Both the position numbers and the translations under genes were made by a program. Shown here piece after piece: positions 34,115 through 46,161 of a stretch of DNA of 64,000 bases. How positions within the stretch are numbered: position 1 is the first letter of the stretch; every line of letters begins with the position of its first letter. The notes below the pieces were generated by a model that searched no databases, was not told the DNA's origin, and was given only the letters and a program-made list of their open reading frames with translations. Source of the stretch: Rhodamnia argentea (lineage: Eukaryota; Streptophyta; Magnoliopsida; Myrtales; Myrtaceae); the NCBI RefSeq assembly GCF_020921035.1, contig NC_063150.1:23607826-23671825 (forward strand). The letters are read 5' to 3'.

Positions 34115-34917
34115 ATTGAATCTTTGACAACACAGTTTCGGTAATTTACCTTAAGTTTTTGTGCCTGCGTGCATGGTGATCTTATGGCGTTGCTGTGATT
34201 AAGAATGGCATAAAGTGACTCTCGTAAGAAAACCTTGAAATTTTGGTCATAAGTATTCCGATAATAAATGTTGCTCTTGTTCAAGACCCTTTTCATTTGT
34301 TCTTATGGAGACTCTCTGTTAATATTTTTTTGGTACTTTCTTCCGCGTTCATTGTTAAAGACGAAAGGGATCTGTGAGGGATGGCCCAATCTTCCTCTCT
34401 TGACATTTTTTTCGTTTGAACACGGAGTATACCTTTTGAAAGTTCATTGTGTTTGTCTTTGTGAAAAGATGCGGCTCGTTTTTGCTCTTCACTAGTATTC
34501 TTGCAGCATTGATGTTGTAAAATTAACGGGAAACCGATAAGATCTTGTGATTAAATAAACGAGAGAAACCAGAGAATAAAACGAGGAACAATAGAGGACG
34601 TAAAAATCTATATGGTTTGGTTCGAGTGTCGGTATCTGCATTTACGGAGAGAGCTAGCAGTAAATAATTCACTATAATCAGAGAATCGAAATTACAATGC
34701 TCACACGCTGGAATGTTTTTCACGCCTAGATTAAGCTCAAAATCAAAGTGCTTACAAATAAACAACTTAATTTGGGAGTAAAATTCACAGCTCAAATTAA
34801 TGGTTGTTCAAGCCCAAAGAAAAGCTTGTGCACGGCTGAAATAAGAACAACGTCAAAGCAGCGTCCTTCCTTCGACAATCTACCAATATATTCGGATGGG
34901 TCTCACCTATACTTAAT

Positions 34918-35440
34918 GGGGTTAACACGATGGAAAATCTCAAACTGGTATATCCGGAACAAATTTATCCCAAACTATTTTTTTTACCACGAAAAATCCT
35001 AAACCGGTATACATGTGACAAATTTATTTTAAACTATTTTTTTTTTACCACCAAAAATCTTAAACTGGTACTTTTATGATAAATTTACCTTAAACTAATT
35101 TTTTGACCAAGAAAAAACTCAAACTGGTACACTTGTGACAAATTTACCCTCCGTTAAATTGGATTAATACTATGAAAAATCTCAAATTGATAAACCAGTG
35201 ACAAACAGAGGGTAAAAATCTCAAACTGGTACACCCGTGAACCGCCACATGCCATCTAACTTAGCAATTTGATGGTTAGATTTAACGAAGACTAACAAAA
35301 GGTAAATTTGTCATAGATATACCAGTTTGGGTAAATTTCTCAGAAGTGTATCGGTTTGGGATTTTTGGTGGCCAAAAAAATAATTTAGAATAAATTTATT
35401 ACAAGTGTATTGGTTTGGGATTTTCCATGGTATTAACCCC
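34918..35440. mobile_element. Foldback-type MITE, third complete copy
   Basis: Left end GGGGTTAACACGATGGAAAA and, on the complement of the right end, GGGGTTAATACCATGGAAAA. Same ~50-bp unit as at 5639-6162. At ~35161-35240 a second GGATTAATACTATGAAAAA start appears inside, suggesting a partial internal duplication or nested copy. Confidence 0.7.
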
Positions 35441-35889
35441 TCCAAATATTTGAATTCCCTTTTTCTTGTATAGCATTTTTGGACAAGAAGTTCTCTGTAC
35501 CTCTTCTTGAGATATTCGATAAAACCAAAATAGTCAACCAAAGAGTCTTGGTCAAATCTTGAATAGATATCTCTAACAATCGCGAAGACTTTAACTTATT
35601 AAGGACCCGATCAATAATTCCAATCCACGTCATCTAATTCGGTTTGGGTTTCGTACACAGCTCAAACTTTTGACAATTGCCACTTCTTTTATGAGAATGC
35701 AGTCTAGTCTCTGTGTCTCAGCTATAAAAGAGTCTTCATGAAATAGAAACATGCATTTAGATGATCCACCTTATAATGCTCGAGAAAATGCAGATTTTTA
35801 TCAAATATCAACCAATGGCCATCGACAAGTTGATTTAAAGGGAGAAAAACATTTATCCTATGTATGAAGCCGAAGGCAATAGAGAAAAG

Positions 35890-36310
35890 GATTTTGTAGA
35901 ATCACAACGCTTGTGTCCAAATATGTATGTATGTGTCTTCCTCGTCAGTGCTCATCATCTTTTCAAATATACCATCTTCACTTACTCTCTTCTCTATATA
36001 TTGATTGTCTTTGATAATTTTCTTCAAGATTTTGCCTTCAAAGTCAAGTAACTTCTTCATCTCCTCTCCTTGTTTTGATGATAAGCAGTTGCTCATGAAT
36101 GGAAATAGTCGGAAATTTTACCTGCAGTCCCTTTCTTGACAAGGTAAATTACCCCTGATGACAGTATGAGCCCCGCATCGGCATGGTCGGCGTCGCCTTT
36201 CCGTTTGTATGGCCACGAAGTACGAAGGCAGAACAGTGCCTGCAAATTTTCAAGGGTGCACAACGAGCAGTACCTACAAATGTCCATAACCCCTCACATA
36301 GGTGGTGACT
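35890..36310 (-). pseudogene. Chimeric block remnant, fourth copy
   Basis: The minus-strand frame 35902-36096 shares the start SNCLSSKQ, the motif EKxMSxDEE and the end WTQAL-stop with the frame at 25388-25696, but lacks the middle (QIDLAWWEDHERQF). Followed by the GGAAATTTTACCTGCAGTCCC stretch typical of these blocks. No DUF7081 exon remains. Confidence 0.5.
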
Positions 36311-36529
36311 AACGTTTTCTGAACAAACCTAATTGTTTTTCTAAGAGTAATGTATTTACTATTCATATGTTTTGATATGCTATAAGGGGAAATCACAGAA
36401 GAGAACCAAATATTTTTGTTAGTGTTCCTCTTTTATGTTTTTTGTTTGTGTGATCACATGTTGTAGCTATAGCTAAGATGCGCATTTGGCGAGTGATGTC
36501 AAGTGTGTGACAAAATTACAATAGTAATA

Positions 36530-37038
36530 TGTTGGGAGTGCGCAGCAGAAGTCTGATACTTTCATCCGGGGAGATCGCTAAGAGGGAGCCCAAGTCCGAG
36601 CCCGTTAACATATCCAATCGAACCTACCTTCACTCAAAAGCTTAAACCAAAGCCAACTTAAAATACCGAGCCCGTTAACATATCCAGTCGAACCCACCTT
36701 CACTCAAAAGCTTAAGCCAAAGCCAACTTAAAACACCGAAACATATTAAAGGCCCACCAATAACTTAAAACACCGAAACATATTGAAAGCCCACCAATCA
36801 ACCATCGGCTCTGATACCATTGTTATGAGTGCAGAGCAGAAGTCCGATACTTTCATCCAGGGAGATCGCTAAGAGGGAGCCCAAGTTCGAGCTTGTTAAC
36901 ATATTCGGTCGAACCCACCTTCACTCAAAAGCTTAAGTTAAAGAGTTATGGGCCAACTTGCATATATTAACTGCTTCACACCACATTAATTCTCCAATGT
37001 GGGACTTTTCTAACACAATTCACACGTGCATTCTAACA
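36530..37038 (-). mobile_element. Miniature LTR retroelement (TRIM-like), rearranged
   Basis: A 5-bp duplication TAATA flanks it (36525-36529 and 37039-37043). The outer ends are TGTT...AACA. On the minus strand a 218-base LTR (37038-36821) ends in ...CATAACA and is followed at once by TGGTATCAGAGCC (36819-36807), the standard complement of initiator Met-tRNA used as a primer-binding site. The second LTR (from 36530) matches over its ~130 terminal bases but lacks the far end, and internal ~90-base blocks are duplicated. No coding capacity. Confidence 0.8.
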
Positions 37039-37727
37039 TAATATTTACCCGAAAAAAAGCTGTGTTCTTATTCAAGAACCTGGTCATGAGTTTCTTACAA
37101 GATTTTTTTCACTGATATCATGTGGCAACGTCGTCATGGAGCATGCTAAATACTATTGATTCTATCACCGTCCCGAAAACGAGAAAGTTTCTGAAAATAG
37201 GACATACAATAGGTGATGGTATTGTGGTCGGTGATGGTACTGTGATCGGTACTGCCGTGCCAAATAATCATCAGTAAAATGCCAGTCTTCATGTCGAACA
37301 TCGAGTTATGACCAAATCAAAGGGACACAACATTATTTTTCATGTTTGTCAAGCCTAAAGCGAAAAGGGATCTTATGGAATACAACATGCCTGTATCCTA
37401 AATTAGCAGGAAAAATTCACAAGTTTCCCTGAACTTCTCTTTCTCTCTGCTATTTAAGCGGTTCTCTTCTAAACCTTGCTACCAGAATTGGCCTTCAGCA
37501 AATGCATCTCGTGATCCATCCACATCGCAAAGTTGATTTGGTCTGATGTGAGAATATTTCCCGAGTCGCATGTGACACTTGCCGATCTTGTTTAATGTCG
37601 ATGATAAGCAATTGGCTAAGGAATGGAATTAGTAGGAAACTTAACCACTTGCAGTCCCTTTTCCTATCAAGTTTTCATAGAACAAGAGATGGGTGGTTTG
37701 GAGAGTTCGTGTGTTCTGATGCAAGAA

Positions 37728-38631
37728 CTAGTGATGTCCTTGCAAGTACTCTGCATGAAACATCATGAGTTGTTCTGCGACCTGCGAATTGCAGCACTGG
37801 TTATGTTCGAACGCACTGGATTGTCCGAAGATGAAAGAAGTGAAAAAAACTCAGGGCCAATGCACAGTACCTCCTCAATGCTTCCATCCTCCATCTCTGT
37901 GTTGAAAGAGAGCAGCATGCATTCGTGGAGAAAATTCTCCAACTCCTCAGCATACAATGCTTCTGCCAAGATGGGATAAAAAACTCTAATTTCTACAAGG
38001 AAGTGCACGCAATTTCCCTTCATTTTTAAGCCGTAAACCAGTCCATTGAAGTGAATTAGTAAGCTTCAGACATTTTGATGGCTCAGTCACATGCAGATCT
38101 TACCTGTGTTGGTTAATTTGCAGGGCGAGTTGATAAGTCTCTTTGTCTTAGTACGAATTTAAACATAAAGACTTGTTAATTCTCCGTATGGATTGACTTT
38201 TACATCTCACCTTTTACTTCATGTAAAACTCGTGAGCACTTTTGACTTTTTCTAAAGCGAAACTCTTGAAACTTTTACAATATCCAAGCATTACATTTGG
38301 AATCACATGTATTTATTTGATTATTTTCCGAAATTTGAATGGTATTTAAAATTTTTGGGAAAAAGTAAACAAAAATTCGTTTGTTCTCGTTGAAGTCCAA
38401 GTAAATACGCTTTCGATACAGACCTTTCGAGCAAGAGAAGCAAGAGAGGATATCAGCAACAAGCTGGTGAGACTTCTGGAGAGAATCGTTGCCGCCCCAT
38501 TGGTTATGGATGGCTAGTTGAAGGCCGCGCCACCGCGAAAGGAGGGTGGCAATCCCTTCCCGGAGGCGGGCCACGGCCTCAGGCTTCTCGTGGCCAACGC
38601 AGCGCCGTTTGGTCGGGAAATCGGCCTCCAT
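37728..38631 (-). CDS. TSR2: Pre-rRNA-processing protein TSR2 homologue (short form)
   Basis: Three exons on the minus strand: 38631-38424, 37962-37871, 37781-37728, all GT-AG, giving 117 residues. Exon 1 has LREGIATLLSRWRGLQLAI then NQWGG, the WGG motif of the TSR2 family. Exon 2 has EALYAEELENFLHE and EMEDGSIEE. Exon 3 has VAEQLMMFHAEYLQG. TSR2 is known as a ribosomal protein eS26 chaperone and 20S pre-rRNA processing factor in yeast. The frame stops after LQGHH, so the acidic C-terminal half usual in plant TSR2 is missing here. The same stop is present in the partial copy at 27.4 kb. Either this is a shortened paralogue or a further exon was missed. Family sure; completeness not. Confidence 0.75.
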
Positions 38632-38639
38632 TGGGCAGA

Positions 38640-38900
38640 AAAAAACAGCAATGTACTAGAGAGAGAGAGAGAGAGAGCGCGCACTCCCTGTAGTGTTTCA
38701 ATGCTCCCCCTCTCTCTTCCCCCCTCCAGTGGAGAGGGAAGATGGAAAAGAGAGCTGTGAATTTTCCATAAACGGCATTTGCAGATGTGAAGGATGGAGA
38801 AGGAGAGACAGAGAGAGTTTCCGGAGCGAAAAGTCGGGATCTGAGATGAGAATGATGAGGATGCGAGTGCTTTGAGGCACTTGCAACAAAGTTCGTGGAT
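38640..38900 (-). promoter_or_regulatory. TSR2 leader region with (GA)n tract
   Basis: Immediately upstream of the TSR2 start. Contains a GA run at ~38660-38679 and is purine/pyrimidine-biased, as common in plant 5' leaders. No TATA box assigned. Confidence 0.4.
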
Positions 38901-39194
38901 GGATAACCAATTCTATGATTTTGATACCAATGGTAGACCATGGTTAAATTAATTTAGATTCCACATAATGTTTTGAGAAGAAAAGTCCCAATTTTTAGGA
39001 AACGGGTAAGGCTAGTAGATTTCCTTCTTCCATCTACATTATAGTATTACCTAGCTCATGAACACTCCTATTTCTTACATAGGAATTATTCATATTCAAT
39101 TCTCGAAACTTTCAAAATCATATGTATTGCAAGGAAATTAGTGCTTTTGAAAATTGCAAAAAAAAATTTATGATTTTAAAATTTGATGAGTTCC

Positions 39195-39790
39195 TTTTCT
39201 TATGGGGACACTTTTTACCAATATTATACCATCATTTTCTCAAATAATAGCTTAAAGTGGACCTTATTTCAAATAAAAACATAAAGTGCCCTCATTTTCC
39301 GAAATAAGAGTTTGAAATGAATATTGTTTCAAATAAGGACTTGAAGAGGCCGTGTAAGTCTAAAAAAAGGGGCTTGATTCACCGATTGGTTAGAGGAATT
39401 TTCGTCATTTACTTTTTTATTTTCATATTTTTTTTCTATTATTTTTAAAAAATAAAAGTTAAAAAAAAAAACTACCCTCTCGCTCGTAGCCGTCGCCTCA
39501 CCAGTGATGGCCCTCCCGCCTGTATTTTCTTTTTAAAAATTTTTTAATTTAATTTTATAAAAATTAGGTTAAAATTGTAATTTGACAAAAATGCTTTTGA
39601 CTAGCTTGAATATTTAGCCGGTCGGCCGGCCAACAAGGTTATGCCCTTATTTGAAGCAATCATGACCACTTTAGGCCCTTGTTTGAAACTTTCAAGCCAT
39701 TTCGGGCCCTTATTTGAAAGAAAAACTACTTCAGGCTTTTATTTAAAAAAAATGATAGCACTTTGGGTCTTTATTTGAAATTTTTTCAAA
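39195..39790. mobile_element. Foldback-type element with GC-rich centre
   Basis: Left arm units (TTTCAAATAAGGACTTGAAG and similar) appear inverted in the right arm (complement: CAAATAAGGGCCCGAAATGG). The centre (39477-39530) is a short GC-rich stretch (GTAGCCGTCGCCTCACC). Ends approximate. Confidence 0.5.
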
Positions 39791-40194
39791 ATAATTTATC
39801 TTTTTAATGTCGTAACTTCTTAATTTTTCAATTTCTTATAGAAAATATCACAATTCACTAAAATATTAAAATTTTACGATCAATGGTCTTAAAAACCGGT
39901 CTTTTGAGGACAGCTGCAAAACTTCGACGCAGGAAGACGACGTTGCGTGGGTGAAAGACAGAAGCCTCGGAAACGTCAAGAAAAGATTTCATCCGCTTCA
40001 CAAAAATTCCTAGCATCGCCTCTTTGTCCAGATGAAACTGCGATCTGATATCCCCCACCCGAAAAAGCTTTGAACTTTGCCTTTCTCCGATTCTAAACTC
40101 TCATTGTCTTGATGACGAGGAACGCATTCTCCCGTTCTTGATGCTGCAATTCCGCCGCCGCCGCCGCCGAAAATGACGGCCTCCGCCGAGGAAC

Positions 40195-42694
40195 ATGGCC
40201 GTCCACTCCGTCAACTCCCTCGTGTCCCTTCTCTCCACGGCCGTGTCGGCTCGGTCCTCTCTCCTCGGCCGAGCCATACACGCCCACATTGTCAAGACCC
40301 TTCGACACCCACTCCCTGCTTTGGTCTACGACCACCTCACCAACATGTACGCCAAAATGAACCTCCCGAGCTCGGCCCAACTCGTCCTCCAGCTCAACCC
40401 GACTCGCTCCGTCGTCTCCTGGACCTCGTTGATCTCTGGGTCTGTCCAAAACGGCCACTTTAGCTTCTCTCTGCTTATGTTCATTGGCATGCTGAAGGAG
40501 TGCATTCGGCCTAATGATTTCACCTTCCCCTGCGCCTTCAAGGCCTCTGGCGGTCTTTGTATGCCCGTTACTGGGAAGCAGATTCATGGGATTGCCGTTA
40601 AGGTCGGTGAAATTGTTGATGTGTTCGTTGGGTGCAGTGCCTTGGACATGTACTGTAAAACGGGGCTAAAAGATGATGCGAGGAAACTGTTCGACGAAAT
40701 GCCCCAGAAGAACAGAGTAGCCTGGAATACATATATTTCCAACGCGGTGCTTGACGGAATGCCACAGGATGGTATTAGCGCATTTCTTAAGTTTAGGAGA
40801 GTGGGTGGTGTTCCTGATTATATCACGTTGTGTGCATTTTTCAATGCCTGTTCGGACACGGCAAACTTAGAGCTTGGGCATCAGCTGCATGGTTATGTTT
40901 TTAGAAGTGGGTTTGAGGTGGACATTTCTGTAGCAAATGGATTGGTCGATTTCTATGGGAAATGTGGGGAGGTTGGTTGTTCTGAGATGGTGTTTGATGA
41001 AATGCGTGAGCCAAATGATGTTTCTTGGTGCTCACTAATGTCTACATTAGTGCAGAATCATGAGCAAGAAAAGGCTTGCATGGCTTTCTTAATGGCTAGG
41101 AAAGAAGGGATTCGGCCGACAGATTTCTTGGTATCCTCTGTGCTCCATGCCTGTGCTGGCTTAGCAGGGCTTGAGCTTGGTAGGTCAGTTCATGCACTCG
41201 CTAATAAGGTATGTGTGATGGGAAATATTTTTGTGGGCACCGCACTGGTTGACATGTATGGGAAATGTGGATGTGTTGAGGATGCGGAAGGGGCCTTCCA
41301 TGATATGCCCCAAAGAAATCTAATTACTTGGAATTCGTTGATTGGTTGTTATGCACATCAAGGGCTTGCCGATATGGCTGTTGCTGTGTTTGAGAAAATG
41401 CTGTCAAGTTGCAGTGAGACGATACCAAATAATGTGACCTTTGTGTGTCTATTGGCAGCTTGTAGTCGAGCTGGTAATGTAGAGCTCGGTATGGATATCT
41501 TCAGATCAATGAGAAGAAGATATGCGATTGAAGCTGGGCCAGAGCATTACACTTGTATTGTGGACCTGCTAGGGCGGGCTGGGATGTTAGAGCAGGCATA
41601 TGACTTTATCATGAATATGCCATTTCGACCCACGATATCAATATGGGGAGCTCTCTTAGGGGCCTGTAGGATCCACAGGAATCCAGAACTTGGTAGAATT
41701 GCAGCCGAAAACTTATTTCAACTTGATCCAAAAGACTCTGGCAATTTCGTGGTTCTTTCAAATTCATTTGCAGCTTCTGGAAGGTAATCTTATCATTTTA
41801 AAACAATGGTGGAATGACAATTCTATTTTAATTCCTCGGAAAGTGTTTTATGAATGTTTATAGATGCTCGTGTGCATTCATGTATGAAGCAGAAAGAAAT
41901 ATGGGCCGTCTCTAGCGAAGATTTCTCTCTTTTCTCGCATGCAAAATGCTTCAGGATAAGTGGCAAACTATGAAGTTTTTCCCTAGTGTAGATTTAGAAT
42001 CCTGTTAGCTATGTTTTCACTTCGTGTTACATGTATTTCTGCTTGAGGTTTTGACTGTGAAACCCGTAGATGTTAACTTTCCCCATATGCGATATCAGTG
42101 GTGGCACACTTTATTTCATCAGAACAACTTTCTTGTTTGTGCTTCCTACTAGATTCACAATTTCTACACCCTAAAGGAACGGTTTAATATGTTTAACTAA
42201 TTTCTCCAATTTTTATCGAATGATGCAGATGGGAAGAAGCCACCAGTGTGAGGAAGGAAATAAAAGACATTGGCCTGAAAAAGGGCACTGGCTGCAGCTG
42301 GATCACTGTGAAGAATGAAGTCCATATTTTCCAAGCGAAGGATACTTCTCATGAAAGGAACTCCGAGATTCACGCGACTTTGTCAGAGTTAAAGAGGGAT
42401 ATGGAAGAGGCTGGCTACATAGCCGACCCGACGTACTCGCTGTATGATTTGGAAGAGGAGGAGAAAGTCTCGGAAGTGTGGCTGCACAGTGAGAAGATTG
42501 CCCTGGCCTTTGGCCTCGTTTCTATCCCCCCAGTAGTTCCGATCAGGATCATGAAGAACCTTAGAATGTGCGGAGACTGTCATAGCGCCTTCAAATTTGT
42601 TTCACGAACTACTGGGAGGGAGATCATTGTGAGAGACAATGCCCGGTTTCACCGGTTCCAGGACGGCCACTGTTCTTGTAAAGATTTTTGGTAA
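40195..42694 (+). CDS. LOI1: PPR-DYW organelle RNA editing factor (LOI1/MEF11-like)
   Basis: Two exons, 40195-41783 and 42229-42694 (donor GGAAG/GTAATC, acceptor GATGCAG/ATGGG), encode 684 residues, the length I recall for Arabidopsis LOI1/MEF11 (At4g14850). Ten or more PLS-type PPR repeats fill residues ~20-500 (for example VSWTSLISG, LDMYCKTGLKDDARKLFDEM, LVDMYGKCGCVEDAE). Then come E motifs and a DYW cytidine-deaminase domain with H616-S-E618, C644-G-D-C647 and the terminal HCSCKD. The usual last residues DYW are DFW here. MEF11/LOI1 is a mitochondrial C-to-U editing factor linked to isoprenoid inhibitor resistance. An ORF start at 40173 in another frame is a shadow. Near-collinear similarity to LOI1 supports orthology. 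An intron inside the E region is unusual, as many PPR genes lack introns. Confidence 0.9.
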
Positions 42695-43652
42695 GCTGTT
42701 AACATGCTTATTCTTTTGCTCTTGGGTTGCAACGAGCATTAACTGATCTTTAAAAATTCGTAGCAGTACCAGTGGCAGTTCCAATTCCAATTTTATATTG
42801 ACTGTACTTGGTTTGTCGGCTTAGGTCTATCACATCTTCTCCTTTAGAGCTCCATCATGAACTACTTTGTATGGCCAAATAGGCAAATCGCCAATCAATC
42901 CTTCAGATCGCTTGTTTGGGAAGGCCAGTTCTAGTGTCCCCGGATGCCATTAACACACGAATCTCACACTTGTTTGTCGTTCAATGTTCAGTTTGACACA
43001 TAGTATTTGGTATATCCGGTACTTGAAAGGTTTGAGATTGACGAGCTCGTCATTACAAATTTACAACTATACAGACATACGAAAAGTCAGGAAAGTCTTT
43101 CTACAGAAAGGAACGTATGTCCAAGGCATATCACTCATGAAATGGACTAAACTTATAGTCTGATGAAAGGTAGTTGACTCATTCAAAAAGTACCATGATT
43201 GATGTTAATCTAGTTAGTTGGTTTAGAAAGAAGAACGGAACTCAAAGTCCCTGTTGCAAGTAGATCTGATCATGAGCCGATGACCACCCCAGAGGCCGTC
43301 GAGGCACCGACGAGCCAAACGGGCACGAAGGGCATAGTTGGACTAGCTCGGACAAGGCCGTTTAGTAAGGAAACCTGGCCCGACCCTATAGGGTCTGAGC
43401 CACTTCCGGCCTAGCCTGAAGTATTGTCCCATCATTCATCTGGGATGGTTAGATCTGGACAGAAAGTCAAGCCCGACCCGGGCCCGAAGTTGAAAGAAAG
43501 AATGCACTTAGTAGCCCCCCGTGACCCGTTGTCTACCAGAAACGTCAACAGCTAGAAACAAGAAAGAAGAAAAGCCAGAGCTTCTCTCTCGGTCTCAAAG
43601 CTTGTCTCCGATTCAGTCTCTCTCCTCGCTCCTTGCGAAACCAGAAACGACA
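42695..43652. other. Intergenic spacer and VOC gene leader
   Basis: No gene seen. 43280-43500 is GC-rich with CCCGACCCGGGCCCG-like sequence, possibly repeat-derived. 43560-43650 is CT-rich and is probably the 5' leader of the following gene. Confidence 0.45.
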
Positions 43653-45087
43653 ATGGCAGCGAAAGGCGCGTGTCTCAACCACGTCTCGCGAGAATCCTCC
43701 GACATCCGGCGCTTAGCCGAGTTCTACAAAGAGGTCTCTCTCTATCTCCCCACCGATCGGGCTTCTCACCCCCCTTTTTTTTTTTTGGTTTGGGTCCTGA
43801 ATTGCTTCTTTTGCTGATTGCAGATTCTGGGATTCGAGGAGGTGGAGAGCCCCAACTTCGAGTTCAAGGTGATATGGCTGAGCTTGCCCTCCACGGGCTT
43901 CTTCCTCCACCTCATCGAGCGGTCGCCGGAGACCAGGCTCCCCGAGGGCCCGTACAGCGCGACCTCGCCGACCGTCGACCCCAAGTACCTTCCCGGAGGC
44001 CACCACGTCTGCTTCTCCATCTCCAACTTCGATGCTTTTGTGCAAACTCTCAAGGTAGATTTCCCTTTTTGTTTGGTTCAGGGGATGTTGCATTGGTTAC
44101 GTGGGGGTGTGTGACGAAAACTGGAGTGATGCGTCGTTGTCTAGGAGGTCTGGTCATTGTAGCCATGATTACTTCACGGGTGCTAGCACTGCCAATACCG
44201 TGTTATTGAGCATGCTATTTCGTAGTAATATGTGATGTGGGGTTAATGGCTTTTGCTGTCGTTGTCGGTTTCACGGGCCTATGGATGTCGTAAGAGATGT
44301 TTGATTGTCGGGGAGATACTTTCTCTGTTCATTTGGTCTTTTATTTTGCATGGTCTGTTTGGGAGGGTCAATTCAATTTATGTTCCAACTTCATCTCCCA
44401 AAGGCTTTGCATTGAGGCCCCTTCGTGGTTAGCGCAGTGTAGATAAGCAATTCAATTTGCTGACAATGAGAGTATTAGGAGTTATAGTCAGATAGGCAAG
44501 GTTGCAATATGAGTTTTTATTGGATTCATATGTTTGATGAATAAGTGCTTGTGAAGCAATTTAGGAAGGCATCTTGATCATTATTTTTTGCTCGCATAAG
44601 CTTTGCTGTTTGCGCGTGGAATTCTTCCCGGATGGTGGTTGTGCTGCTTAAGTTGTTTTCAAATCAATTAAACTGCCAAAATTATTGGGAAGTTTTGAGT
44701 TTTTGATAGTTTGGCACAATCATTTTGGCAACGTTACTGAGTGAATGTGTGGTAATGTTCGAGTTCAGCATGTTCTTTTACGTACTCTTTTCATCGATAT
44801 TCATTTGGCGACTCATGGCTGTGCAGGAGAAAGGGATCGAAACTTTTCAGAGGGCTTTGCCGAATGGCAAGGTGAAGCAGATCTTCTTCTTCGATCCAGA
44901 TGGTAAGCTTTTCTAGCGGCATTGTCCCTCAGTGCCACCAAATTGACATCTCAGCTTCCTCGGCTGAACTGTTTTCTAATGGATGGTATGATATGTAAGT
45001 TGTGCTTTCCTGTTTAGGAAAGAATATCGATACATTGTTCCCTGTGCAGGTAATGGTGTGGAGGTTGCGAGCAGGGAGGATCCTTGA
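43653..45087 (+). CDS. Glyoxalase I-like VOC-fold protein
   Basis: Four exons, 43653-43733, 43824-44054, 44827-44902 and 45050-45087, all GT-AG, give 141 residues. The single VOC (glyoxalase/bleomycin-resistance) domain spans the whole protein: ACLNHVSRESSDIRRLAEFY, then GFFLHLIE, GGHHVCFSISNFDAF and FFFDPDGNGVEV. Likely metal ligands by family position are H10, E59 (or H56), H88 and E134. I judge it closest to the short plant glyoxalase-I-like proteins around At2g28420, from memory. In that group a true glyoxalase I activity is not generally shown, so the substrate is open. The start is preferred because residues 7-10 immediately open the first beta strand. A 772-base intron 2 is the main non-coding part. 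Confidence 0.85.
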
Positions 45088-46040
45088 TTGGTGGTTGTTC
45101 GTCGAAGCGAAGCAGAGGAGGTCGAGATGTGGTGGTTAGTATGTAAGAAACTATTACCAGACTTTGTGAAATGGAGTTAGTTGTACCCGTGACCGATCAT
45201 CCTGTAAACGCAATTCTTACTATCGTGATCCCAGTCCGCAACACAACCTGAACTTGATATTCGTATTGCTCTTTGATCACTTTTAGTTGTGCATCATGCT
45301 ATTTCAGTGTGACCAAACCAAAATCCATTCAATAAATGAACAAGTATGAACCCCATGTGGTGTAGATATCATGTTCCAAAACATCTAGTGGACAATAGCA
45401 GACTTTGAGAATTGCTAGGTTCTTATATACTTAAAAACTCTGTTTGGGAAGTCATGAGAGTGGAATAAGAGGCTCGTTGGATTTGAAGGGGGGTAGGCAT
45501 GTCTATATTTCCGGGAAGTGATCCGGAAAGAAAAGGGGTTGAACTCCGATTCTTCCGCTTTCATTCATCGATTCACTTGTTCAGTCGAGATAGAAGTATC
45601 TCTTTGTCACAACAAGCTAGGAATATAACATGAGATCCATTTCGAAATCTAGGATTGGGGATCAAGATCAAGAAGTTATTGAGATTTGCTCTTTAAGAAT
45701 ATGTTGATTGAGAAAACAAACATGGTTTTTTCGTCATATATGATTCCACAAGATATAGAGAGGGCGGGGAGACAGAATTCAAAGAGAAAATTTTAAATTA
45801 TCCCCCTCTCTCCCTCTTTTACAACAAATATATCTCGTTTTTCATCTTAATTTTATTTCACGAAGAATAAATGATTTGAAAAATATTTTCGTAAAAAATA
45901 TTTGTTTGTATACTTATAAAAATACATAAACGAAAAATATTTTTATCGAAACGAGACAGATGTAAATCTCTTATATTAGACTGGACGTCCTTAGACGAAC
46001 TTTGATGGGATTTATACAGTCCCCTTGCCAAATGTGCAAC
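45088..46040. other. Intergenic, no gene seen
   Basis: Spacer between the VOC and LEA genes. No ORF or repeat that I can support apart from CT-rich tracts. Confidence 0.45.
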
Positions 46041-46153
46041 TTGATGCTTGACATTGCCGTTTGTTCAACTTTTCAAATTTGTCCAAAGTAAAAAAATGCG
46101 AAAGAGGAAAGCCAGGTGGCTCCCCCCAGCCACGCCACGTCTTCTGAAGTTCC

Positions 46154-46161
46154 TGACGTCA
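46154..46161. promoter_or_regulatory. Palindromic TGACGTCA bZIP site upstream of LEA gene
   Basis: TGACGTCA lies ~200 bases before the LEA start, with CCACGTC-type ABRE-like motifs at about 46136 and 46178. SMP-LEA genes are known to be driven by ABA and bZIP factors in seed maturation. Because the transcript start is not known, the sites could also fall in the leader. Confidence 0.45.

Noticed and set aside
40093-40587. 164-codon minus-strand ORF over the PPR start
   Set aside because: Antisense shadow of a GC-rich exon; residues are charged low-complexity without any domain.
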